IMG/VR virus record: IMGVR_UViG_3300042402_003622 | Span: 1-21,729 of that record | From: a virus | Strand: one strand, 5' to 3' | DNA length: 21,729 bases | In this document: positions 5,916-12,085 of the stretch, piece by piece | Position numbering within the stretch: position 1 is the first letter of the stretch | Layout: each line of letters opens with the position of its first letter | Translations under genes and position numbers: made by a program | Notes under the pieces: generated by a model | Told to the model about the DNA's origin: nothing | The model's database searches: none | What the model saw: only the letters and a program-made list of their open reading frames with translations

Positions 5916-6703
5916 TCTTTTCGTAGATCTTTATTTATTATAACTGCTTGTTCCAACAAAGTCAATTTTATTCCCAACTTGTTGGCAAATTGTAACCAAG
6001 CACTTGTATCTTTAGGAAAACAATGACCACCGAATCCATATAAACCATCTGGTCCTGGAACTTTGCAGTGACTTAGTCCAACTCTTGGGTCTTTTTGTAA
6101 TAATCCAACAACATTATTCCAATTTAAATTACATCTTTCTGCAAGAAGAGCCATTTCGTTCATAAACACAACTTTTGTCGCAAGGAAAGAATTTTCTACA
6201 TATTTTACAAAGGCTGCTTCTTTACAGCTAGAAATGTAACTTGATCTTAATTTTAATTGTCCTAACCTAGTTAGTTCCATTGCTTGAACTATAAATTCCT
6301 GACGCAATAAATCGCCACCAATAATGTTGTCTATCTCGTCTGCATAGTCATTAATGCTATTATTTGCAGTAAGAAACTCAGGAATGTGTACAAGGTTAGG
6401 GAATTTATTAGATAAAGTTTCGTATATATCTGGAGTTGCAGTGGTTTTAGATATAATTAATTTATTGTAATTAGTAAGCTGATCTAAAGTATTAATTAAA
6501 ATAGATGCATCGCAAGAGCCATCTTCCGATGCTGGGCTGGGCACACAAATAAAAATAGCATCCGTACTAAAAAGATCATCAAAGTTATGAGTTGATTTTG
6601 TTTTGTCTATATCTACACATACTAAGTCATACTGTTTACTTTTATAAACATTCTTAACTGCATTTCCTACATATCCTAGTCCAATTATGCCTAATGATTT
6701 CAT
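5912..6703 (-). CDS. Shortened UDP-glucose/GDP-mannose dehydrogenase-like protein
   Basis: A member of the UDP-glucose/GDP-mannose dehydrogenase family, which oxidises a nucleotide sugar twice to the uronic acid using NAD. The Rossmann motif GLGYVG is at 8-13, VPSP near 54-57, the central helix with KYVENSFLATKVVF around 167-180, and the catalytic Cys motif GFGGHCFPKD at 223-232 (C228). The protein ends at 263, soon after this motif; typical members have 390 to 450 residues and use the missing C-terminal domain to bind the nucleotide. No frameshift is evident: the reading frame closes with an ATGA overlap to the next gene, so the short form looks genuine. It may act on a non-nucleotide or DNA-attached substrate, or need a partner. 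It is joined by ATGA overlaps to the HIT gene before it and the small membrane gene after it. Confidence 0.85.
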   Translation of the reverse strand: MKSLGIIGLGYVGNAVKNVYKSKQYDLVCVDIDKTKSTHNFDDLFSTDAIFICVPSPASEDGSCDASILINTLDQLTNYNKLIISKTTATPDIYETLSNKFPNLVHIPEFLTANNSINDYADEIDNIIGGDLLRQEFIVQAMELTRLGQLKLRSSYISSCKEAAFVKYVENSFLATKVVFMNEMALLAERCNLNWNNVVGLLQKDPRVGLSHCKVPGPDGLYGFGGHCFPKDTSAWLQFANKLGIKLTLLEQAVIINKDLRKE

Positions 6704-7068
6704 TTTAAGTAATTTCCTTTATTGGGTATAACATGTCTCACGCCGCCTCTCGGGTCATCACAATCCCCGTTACGACGAGGAATCATATGAACATGTGGAT
6801 ACATCACAGTTTGTCCTGCACTGTGACCTACATTTTGGCCCACATTAAATCCTTGCCATCTGTCTAGATCAATGCCATTATATCCCCATTTGTATGCTGC
6901 TTGGTAGCAACTCATCAAACATTCTGTATTTTGAAATACTGGGACAAATAATAAATGACCTTCTGTAACAGGGTAGGCATCTCTAAATACCCAAAATGTT
7001 TTAGATCTGAATTCTATCTCTGTCCAAGGTGCAATTTTAGCATCAAGTGCCTGTTCAATATCGGTCAT
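6700..7068 (-). CDS. HIT-family nucleotide hydrolase-like protein
   Basis: A 122-residue histidine-triad protein. HIT enzymes hydrolyse or transfer nucleotides from substrates such as Ap4A or AMP-amidates. The family signature appears as AGQTVMYPHVHMIPRRNGD (84-102), followed by DDPRGGVRHVIPNKGNY at the C-terminus, as in bacterial Ap4A-hydrolase-like HITs. In the strict HxHxH triad the first His is Tyr (Y90), with H92 and H94 retained; the catalytic His, usually the middle one, is present. N-terminal FWVFRDAYPVTEGHLLFVP (25-43) is the typical HIT beta-sheet region. No good SD precedes the ATG at 7068. Its stop overlaps the next gene as ATGA. Related HIT proteins occur in cyanophages, where their substrate is unknown. 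Confidence 0.88.
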   Translation of the reverse strand: MTDIEQALDAKIAPWTEIEFRSKTFWVFRDAYPVTEGHLLFVPVFQNTECLMSCYQAAYKWGYNGIDLDRWQGFNVGQNVGHSAGQTVMYPHVHMIPRRNGDCDDPRGGVRHVIPNKGNYLK

Positions 7069-7081
7069 TTATATATTTCTT

Positions 7082-7591
7082 TTAAATATCTTCTAAAAGA
7101 TTTTCGTTCCACTCTCTATGTCCTTCTCTAAATGCCATATTGCTTTGAGTTTCTCGTACTTCGACTTTATAGCACCAAACTCTTTCAGATTCAACTTGGC
7201 CCAAATAGTCAGGAATAAAAACAGAATTAACAAATTTATATAACATATCAGCGATTCTTTCGCAACCCATACCAGGCAATACAGTTAAATCTAAAATACC
7301 ATCTTTTTCAAGTTGCCTATATCGTTCTAGATCAGGATCATCATAAGCGATCAATGTTTTATGATCGAATTGATCTTTAAGAAGTTGTTTTAGTTCTTTT
7401 AGTCCACCGTAATCAATTACCCAGCCTCTTTTATCTAATTCATTTGCACCAAAGTAAAATTTTAAACTAAATGAATAGCCATGATTTTTATTACAATGTG
7501 TATCTGCCTTCCATTGTTTGTAGGCAACTGGAAATTCATCAATATATTCTTTTGTTGATGTAAATTTATAAACGATTGGTTGATATAGCAT
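7082..7591 (-). CDS. queD: 6-carboxy-tetrahydropterin synthase-like protein (QueD, altered zinc site)
   Basis: A T-fold protein of the 6-pyruvoyl/6-carboxy-tetrahydropterin synthase family, 169 residues. QueD turns 7,8-dihydroneopterin triphosphate into 6-carboxy-tetrahydropterin, the substrate of QueE. Visible: catalytic Cys C33 in CNKNHGY (33-39), VIDYGGLK (58-65, the VxDFxxLK motif), the Asp-His pair D76-H77, and the substrate-binding Glu in VEVRET (E147). Unusual: the zinc ligands are incomplete. H37 is there, but the CxxxHGH motif ends in Tyr (Y39), and the N-terminal His expected about 11 residues before C33 is missing. H32 beside the Cys might substitute. The ATG at 7591 has AGGA at good spacing. 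folE and queE lie either side in the same run, supporting the QueD role. A second T-fold gene (10705-11151) has the zinc residues that this one lacks. Confidence 0.8.
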   Translation of the reverse strand: MLYQPIVYKFTSTKEYIDEFPVAYKQWKADTHCNKNHGYSFSLKFYFGANELDKRGWVIDYGGLKELKQLLKDQFDHKTLIAYDDPDLERYRQLEKDGILDLTVLPGMGCERIADMLYKFVNSVFIPDYLGQVESERVWCYKVEVRETQSNMAFREGHREWNENLLEDI

Positions 7592-7600
7592 TCTTTATCC

Positions 7601-7933
7601 TTAGTTTTTTTTATCTTTACGATCCATAGTTTCTTTTATATTATGGCTTCTAACTCTTTCGTTGAATTTAAGCATAAACATACTAGCAGTGCCTATATCT
7701 TGTCCTAAAAAGTGTAATCTAGTTCCAAAAAGACCATTACTATGATGATGGCACCATTTGCTATTATATCTTACATAGTGTCTTACAATATTTCTACCTC
7801 TAGGGTCATAGTATGTATCTGTTTTTACTTCGCCACCGATTAATTTATACCATTCTATTATTTCTTCTGTTAGTAAATCTATATCTATCCAGATAGAGTA
7901 TGTTACTGAGCATCCTGGTGGCAACGGTATCAT
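7601..7933 (-). CDS. Small phage protein of unknown function (110 aa)
   Basis: The ATG at 7933, which overlaps the stop of the cupin gene as ATGA, is the most likely start (110 residues), although a TTG at 7972 and an ATG at 7963 are in frame further upstream. The protein is rich in aromatic and basic residues, with YYDPRGRNIVRHYVRY near the middle, CHHHSNG after it, and a C-terminal LKFNERVRSHNIKE helix. The His cluster could bind metal, but I recognise no family. It is part of the tightly packed run between folE and queD. Confidence 0.7.
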   Translation of the reverse strand: MIPLPPGCSVTYSIWIDIDLLTEEIIEWYKLIGGEVKTDTYYDPRGRNIVRHYVRYNSKWCHHHSNGLFGTRLHFLGQDIGTASMFMLKFNERVRSHNIKETMDRKDKKN

Positions 7934-8382
7934 TGTTTTCTTTCTAGTAAATATTGCTCCCATTGAATCCAAATATTATTTTTAAGAAATCCCCATTCGC
8001 GTTGGTGTGGTCCTGGCATAAACAATGTCCAGGCTGTTACCCCTTCTTTTAATTCAATACGATGATATGAAGTGGAAGAAGCGAATCTAAAATGACCAGG
8101 GCCACGCCAATGTTTTGTTTCCCCAATTTTTTCACCGTTGCTATTAAATTTAGGAGTCCATTCATAGTAGCCTCCTTTTAGTATTAATGTAGCATAGGGC
8201 CAAGGATGATCATGTAAATCATCTGGGTCTGATTTTAAAAATTTATGTAAAAATAAATTAAATGGAAAATTTTTTCTATCTTTTATAAACAGATAATAAC
8301 GCTCTAGATAAGGTTCATCGTTAACCCTATCCATTACAATGCGTTTACGATCTAATTTCTCTAAAAGTTTAAGTAAAATCAT
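7930..8382 (-). CDS. Cupin-fold protein, substrate unknown
   Basis: A 150-residue protein with a single cupin-like barrel. The first metal motif is LHDHPWPYATLILKGGYYEW (56-75; H57, H59 and probably E74), with a GPGHFRF turn (94-100) and the second motif His in SYHRIEL (H107). This is the general layout of small metal-binding cupins, which include dioxygenases, isomerases and sugar epimerases. The sequence does not match the RmlC-type sugar epimerase pattern that I remember, so enzyme class is open. An N-terminal basic helix precedes the barrel. It begins with ATGA at the end of the 90-aa gene and overlaps the following gene by four bases, in the run between folE and queD, which makes a role in modifying the base or its sugar conceivable but unproven. 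Confidence 0.75.
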   Translation of the reverse strand: MILLKLLEKLDRKRIVMDRVNDEPYLERYYLFIKDRKNFPFNLFLHKFLKSDPDDLHDHPWPYATLILKGGYYEWTPKFNSNGEKIGETKHWRGPGHFRFASSTSYHRIELKEGVTAWTLFMPGPHQREWGFLKNNIWIQWEQYLLERKQ

Positions 8383-8651
8383 TGTTTATATAGTTCCATT
8401 GCAACAATTCTACCTATTTCTTCTGCATAGTCTTTGTTGTCGGTAATAATATAAAGTGACACATCATTTCTATCTTTGGGTCTATTATATCTACTAAATG
8501 ATAACAAAATACCACCTTGAGCAGGTGTTACTCTAAAGTTCATGGAATGTCCTGTTTGGACATCGTTATCAGCTGTAGAAGTTATTGATAGCTCTGCTAA
8601 TTGTTTATTAGATTGGTTGTTACGATTAAACAGTTTGGAAAAAATATTCAT
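8379..8651 (-). CDS. Small phage protein of unknown function (90 aa)
   Basis: Ninety residues, with a polar N-terminal half rich in Asn and Ser (residues 8-35) followed by a compact part predicted beta-beta-alpha (GGILLSFSRY, VSLYIITDN, EEIGRIVAMELYK). I do not recognise it. It starts with a TAATG one-base overlap with the folE stop and ends with an ATGA overlap into the cupin gene, so it will be co-translated with both. Confidence 0.7.
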   Translation of the reverse strand: MNIFSKLFNRNNQSNKQLAELSITSTADNDVQTGHSMNFRVTPAQGGILLSFSRYNRPKDRNDVSLYIITDNKDYAEEIGRIVAMELYKQ

Positions 8652-9337
8652 TAATTATGTCCTTTCATACTTAGGCAAATATCGTAAAATTCTTTTTTAA
8701 GAGGGGGATGTGTATCAAAAGCACCTAGCATAATAGCAGTTGTCATATCAGACTCATGTTCTCTAACACCGCGTTGTGTCATACAATGATGTTCTGCTTT
8801 TACGATTACAGCAATATGTTCTGTTTTAGCATATTGTCTCAATGCTTCTGCAATTTGTGTTGTCATTTCTTCCTGAATTTGAGGCCGTTCACAGATATGA
8901 TGTACAATACGATTAAATTTGCTAAGGCCAATTACTTCATCTTGTGGAACAATACCAACCCAACATCTACCAACAATGTTTTGAAAGTGATGAGCACAAG
9001 TACTACGGATGCTAATAGGGCCAGTAGTGTATAGGCTTTTATAGCCAAGGTTAGGAAATGCAGTAACTTTTGGTACAGGTTTATAGCGGCCGCTGAAAGT
9101 TTCTTGAATGAACATCTTGGCCACTCTATGAGCAGTTTCTTGAGTATTGTGATCATGATCTGTATCAATAATTAAACTAGATAAAACTCCTTGGAATTTC
9201 GTTGCAACTTCATCTACAAGTTTATCTAATTCGCCTTCTTGAATATAGTCTGAAATATTATCATTTGCATGAAATCTTGCACCTGCTGTCTTGATTCGGT
9301 TTCTAATAGCATCACTGATATATGTGCCGTGTTCCAA
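8651..9337 (-). CDS. folE: GTP cyclohydrolase I (FolE)
   Basis: FolE converts GTP to 7,8-dihydroneopterin triphosphate, the entry to both folate and 7-deazaguanine synthesis; here the neighbours indicate the latter. In 228 residues the family motifs are clear: ISIRSTCAHH (108-117) with zinc ligands C114 and H117, VIGLSKFNRIV (135-145), the IQEEMTTQIA helix (154-163), and EHHCMTQRGVRE (182-193) with the third ligand C185. The usual CEHH is CAHH. The start is a TTG at 9337: an in-frame TAA lies two codons upstream, no ATG occurs before residue 75, and a strong GGAG stands six bases before it. A promoter candidate (9375-9403) precedes it, suggesting separate or extra transcription from here through queE. 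Confidence 0.95.
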   Translation of the reverse strand: MEHGTYISDAIRNRIKTAGARFHANDNISDYIQEGELDKLVDEVATKFQGVLSSLIIDTDHDHNTQETAHRVAKMFIQETFSGRYKPVPKVTAFPNLGYKSLYTTGPISIRSTCAHHFQNIVGRCWVGIVPQDEVIGLSKFNRIVHHICERPQIQEEMTTQIAEALRQYAKTEHIAVIVKAEHHCMTQRGVREHESDMTTAIMLGAFDTHPPLKKEFYDICLSMKGHN

Positions 9338-9340
9338 AAT

Positions 9341-9347
9341 TTACTCC
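9341..9347 (-). promoter_or_regulatory. Strong ribosome site that fixes a TTG start for folE
   Basis: The minus strand reads TTAGGAGTAAATTTTG. GGAG is six bases before the TTG at 9337, and the TAA within the same stretch is in frame, so translation cannot begin further upstream. A TTG start with a near-perfect SD typically gives reduced but steady translation. Confidence 0.65.
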
Positions 9348-9374
9348 TAATTTATATTATTTAGACAAAAAACA

Positions 9375-9403
9375 ATTATACAACAAAATAATTATAAAAA
9401 CAA
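9375..9403 (-). promoter_or_regulatory. Candidate sigma70-type promoter before folE
   Basis: In the 66-base gap before folE the minus strand has TTGTTT (9403-9398), a 17-base spacer and a perfect TATAAT (9380-9375). The predicted start is about 30 bases upstream of the TTG codon, leaving room for the SD. The gap is almost pure A and T, so the -10 match alone would mean little; the correct spacing and the position ahead of folE support it. Confidence 0.45.
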
Positions 9404-10510
9404 TTATTTCAATGATAAAATGTTATCAACCAATTTGTTTGCACTAAAAAAATGTTGTGTTAAAAATTGTGTTTGTTTATGTAGTTCTAATAATCTATTG
9501 TTATAGTCTTGCATGGTAATATTAATAAAGTGGCATAATTGATCTTTATTAACTTTATAACTATCCCATGATTCTGTCCAAACACTAGGATACTTAAACA
9601 TATCAAAATACATTTCTTTATAGCTTAATCTATCAGGCACAATAGGAATAGCACCCAGTAATGCACCTTCGTAACAGCCTATACCTAAAGTCTCTTGCAA
9701 ACTAGCACTAAAAACAATTTTGGCTTCAGACAGAATATTATGATATTGGTCTTTGGTCAAATTTTGATCTTGGCATACTATAAATTCGTATTGTGGTAAA
9801 TTATCGGCAAGAGCTCTAAAAATATCTACTTGTTTTTCTGGAGCGATTCTATGGGGAAAAACAATTAAATCTCGTTTAGATGATTGTTTAAAATTATGCA
9901 ATAGAGTAGGCATATATTCCATGGGCCATCCTGATCTAACAATTTTGGGCCATTCACCGTTTAAAATTTCTTCAAGATCTTCTTCAATCCAGGCGTTTTC
10001 TTGAAAACCATCATTGAGTAGATCGCGCACAAACATTTCAATATGAAATTTTGAGGCAAAATAATTGTAATCTATAGCGTGGAAGAAACTTTTCTCTGCA
10101 TGTCTTACCCATGCTGCGTTTCCTATTAATCTACCTAAAAAGTCATGTTTATCGTAACTTCCAGCATGCCAAAGTGCATGAATCTTAACTGGAATGTTAA
10201 GTAGTTCGCTCATATATTTTAAGTTTATGATGCCAGGATGCCAAGCATCAGTAAACAAAAAATGATCACCAGGCTTAATTGTTCCGGAGCAAAATAAACG
10301 ACCCATTTGCTCAACCTGCTGAGATTTATAGATATTAGTGCCACCAAAGTTAAGAAAAGCGCCTGGAGTGGTTGCACTAGGAATATCCGTAGAGCCAGAA
10401 ATAGTCTGTACATTTATACCGTTCCGTTGTAAAAGAATTGGCAGATGCCATTTCCATTGTGATGTGTATCTAGTCTCTACCGACTCGATATCTACTAGAT
10501 ATAGATTCAT
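9404..10510 (-). CDS. GT-B fold glycosyltransferase
   Basis: A 368-residue glycosyltransferase with two Rossmann-like halves. The C-terminal half has the donor-binding pattern of retaining GT-B enzymes: FPHRIAPEKQVD (218-229, with R221 and K226 for the phosphates) and an EX7E motif, ETLGIGCYE (E273 and E281), followed by GALLGAIPIVPD. The N-terminal half, which would bind the acceptor, is unfamiliar and rich in aromatic residues and His (WHAGSYDKHDF around 114-124). There are no membrane segments, so it acts in the cytoplasm. Related enzymes occur in cyanophages. Its position between folE and the second T-fold gene makes phage DNA, or a modified base in it, a possible acceptor; a host surface or protein acceptor is equally possible from sequence alone. 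Its stop side is followed by the folE promoter region. The ATG overlaps the preceding gene as ATGA. Confidence 0.85.
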   Translation of the reverse strand: MNLYLVDIESVETRYTSQWKWHLPILLQRNGINVQTISGSTDIPSATTPGAFLNFGGTNIYKSQQVEQMGRLFCSGTIKPGDHFLFTDAWHPGIINLKYMSELLNIPVKIHALWHAGSYDKHDFLGRLIGNAAWVRHAEKSFFHAIDYNYFASKFHIEMFVRDLLNDGFQENAWIEEDLEEILNGEWPKIVRSGWPMEYMPTLLHNFKQSSKRDLIVFPHRIAPEKQVDIFRALADNLPQYEFIVCQDQNLTKDQYHNILSEAKIVFSASLQETLGIGCYEGALLGAIPIVPDRLSYKEMYFDMFKYPSVWTESWDSYKVNKDQLCHFINITMQDYNNRLLELHKQTQFLTQHFFSANKLVDNILSLK

Positions 10511-10695
10511 TGCTGTCTGGCCGCAATCCTACGCTCTTTGTCAAACTTTTTCCATTGGTCACTTTTATAAATATCACGCTCATCATATCTAAGCATATTG
10601 TTTTTACAAAACTCTAAATAAGCATCAAGCTCATCGAAAATTTCAGTGACTTCAGGTTTCATACCCAAAAAGCGTTTGTTATTCTTTTGTGCCAT
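10507..10695 (-). CDS. Small conserved phage protein of unknown function (62 aa)
   Basis: Sixty-two residues, highly charged, probably helical throughout: FLGMKPEVTEIFDELDAYLEF (about 9-29) and a C-terminal segment rich in Lys, Arg and Asp. I recall close relatives among marine T4-like phages, with no function. The ATG at 10695 has AGGA six bases upstream, and the stop overlaps the glycosyltransferase start as ATGA, so the two are coupled. Confidence 0.75.
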   Translation of the reverse strand: MAQKNNKRFLGMKPEVTEIFDELDAYLEFCKNNMLRYDERDIYKSDQWKKFDKERRIAARQQ

Positions 10696-10704
10696 TATTC
10701 TTCC

Positions 10705-11151
10705 TTAAATAGAAATTAATTGAGGTTTATGTGTGTCGTACTTAATAAAACAACCATTTTCATCGTCTTCGCTTACTTCGATCCATACACTGCGACTTGG
10801 ATAGCGATCAGCAATTTGCAAATATAAATCATCTGCAATCATTTCACAACTTTTATAATCTAACGACAATACACTCGAGTTGCCAGAATACAATTGTTCA
10901 AGCCATCGCTTGAATTGAATAAATTCCAAGTCTCTATCATCGTGGAATACTGAAATCCAAACCCTAAAATGAAAAATGTGACGATGAGGATACGCAAGAA
11001 AACTGACATCATACTGGTCTCCCGTTGCTAATTTAGGATCAGTTTCAGCAGCTGGATATCTATGAATACCTTCTTTTTGAAAAGTTACCCAAATTTTTCT
11101 CTCAACTCGTTGCATAATCCTTGTTACTACTTCTCTCTGTTCCTGATTCAT
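10705..11151 (-). CDS. Second T-fold (QueD/PTPS-like) protein with intact zinc histidines
   Basis: A 148-residue protein I place in the T-fold superfamily. Its order of motifs parallels QueD: EGIHRYPAA (28-35) for the FxAAHxL strand with H30, YPHRHIFHF (54-62) for the HGH strand with H56 and H58, an LEFIQFKRWLEQL segment (75-87) for the VxDFxxLK helix, and SCEMIADDLYLQI (101-113) followed by IEVSED for the last helix and strand. The three zinc His are therefore present, but no Cys stands four residues before H56, and the catalytic Asp-His pair is absent. It could be a partner of the queD-like protein at 7082-7591, or a diverged enzyme such as a reductase. QueF was considered, but its Cys and E(S/L)K motifs are not seen. 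The ATG at 11151 has AAGGA with good spacing. I recall similar unannotated proteins in cyanophages. Confidence 0.65.
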   Translation of the reverse strand: MNQEQREVVTRIMQRVERKIWVTFQKEGIHRYPAAETDPKLATGDQYDVSFLAYPHRHIFHFRVWISVFHDDRDLEFIQFKRWLEQLYSGNSSVLSLDYKSCEMIADDLYLQIADRYPSRSVWIEVSEDDENGCFIKYDTHKPQLISI

Positions 11152-11164
11152 ATTTATTCCTTTT

Positions 11165-12085
11165 TTAAACCCAACTTAAATAGCCTCTGCTATATTTTTT
11201 ATGCCTATTTAAACCATCCTGAAATGCTTGTTGCCATTCTGTATCTCTATTATACCCTTTTGTCCAAAAACTGTCAACATTAATCTTACCAGTTTGTATC
11301 ATATAAACCGCTTCCCACATACATTCAAAAAAACCATCTGTTCTTGGACTTGGAAATACAATAGTGCATGCTTTCCATAATAAGTTTTGAAAATCGGTAG
11401 TAATTTTCTTTTGTGTGCCTAAAATTAATAATCCTTGCGTGTTTAAGGCTCCCTCACTAAATGCAAAGTCACTATTGCCTAAGTCTATAATTACATCATA
11501 ATTATGTTTAGGTTTTTTTTCTAAATTAGTTACTGACTTCCAAATTTCACTATTACTTGACCCTACAACATCAATTTTAAACTTCATGTTTAAATTTTTA
11601 ATTGTGTGAAAGGCTACCCACGCTAAAAACCCTGTACCAATAATAAGTAAATTTTTATTTGTGCCACTTCGTTTAATAATATCGTTCAAAGGTTGTAAAA
11701 CAAGATTTATACCACATGCTACTGGTTCTATAATATACCTAGGGTGAGCTTGCGGTACTAAAACATATTCATTTTCCCGCACAGTATAAAAGTCAGCATA
11801 TGCTGGCTCGCCCCTTGTAGCAACATAATCACCTACTTTAACATCCTCAACATCTGATCCTACTTCAATGACTTGTCCTAAACCTTCATGGCCTTGCATA
11901 TGCAGTGGTAACTGCCCAAATGAGCCAGTCATCATGTCAATGTCACTACGGCAAATACCTGTAAAAATTGCTTTTACTTTTATATCTGTATTAGTCAATA
12001 TGGGACAAGTGTAAGAAGTTTCAAAAAACTTTCCCTGTCCTAAAGTTTGTAAAACTCGATTTATGCTATTTGTTTGTGTATCCAT
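11165..12085 (-). CDS. Zinc-dependent MDR (polyol/alcohol dehydrogenase-like) oxidoreductase
   Basis: A 306-residue medium-chain dehydrogenase, an NAD(P)-linked oxidoreductase of alcohols or polyols. The catalytic zinc region is clear: GICRSD (43-48, C45), GHEGLGQVIEVG (65-76, H66 and E67) and IEPVACG (119-125, E120), the polyol-dehydrogenase arrangement with a Glu ligand. VGDYVA (84-89) follows, but the four-Cys structural zinc lobe that usually comes next is missing. The Rossmann part has LLIIGTGFLAW in place of GxGxxG, with a degenerate third position. At 306 residues it is shorter than the usual 340 to 360. It overlaps the end of the Gfo/Idh/MocA gene by 25 bases, so the two dehydrogenases are translated together, suggesting successive oxidation and reduction of one substrate. 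The substrate is unknown. Confidence 0.85.
   Translation of the reverse strand: MDTQTNSINRVLQTLGQGKFFETSYTCPILTNTDIKVKAIFTGICRSDIDMMTGSFGQLPLHMQGHEGLGQVIEVGSDVEDVKVGDYVATRGEPAYADFYTVRENEYVLVPQAHPRYIIEPVACGINLVLQPLNDIIKRSGTNKNLLIIGTGFLAWVAFHTIKNLNMKFKIDVVGSSNSEIWKSVTNLEKKPKHNYDVIIDLGNSDFAFSEGALNTQGLLILGTQKKITTDFQNLLWKACTIVFPSPRTDGFFECMWEAVYMIQTGKINVDSFWTKGYNRDTEWQQAFQDGLNRHKKYSRGYLSWV

Noticed and set aside
5912-6703. Shortened UDP-glucose dehydrogenase as a frameshifted pseudogene
   Set aside because: The next gene begins with a four-base ATGA overlap at its stop and no leftover C-terminal domain is encoded downstream; the short form appears to be real.
8932-10413. Extra minus-strand frames at 8932-9168 and 10225-10413
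   Set aside because: They lie in other frames of folE and the glycosyltransferase, both of which have clear catalytic motifs, so they are shadows.
10566-10573. A perfect TATAAATA late box on the plus strand
   Set aside because: It lies inside a minus-strand gene, and there is no plus-strand gene for it to drive; a chance match in AT-rich DNA is likely.
10705-11151. Second T-fold gene as QueF (preQ0 reductase)
   Set aside because: QueF's catalytic Cys and its E(S/L)K-type motif were not found, and the His arrangement fits the QueD/PTPS layout better.
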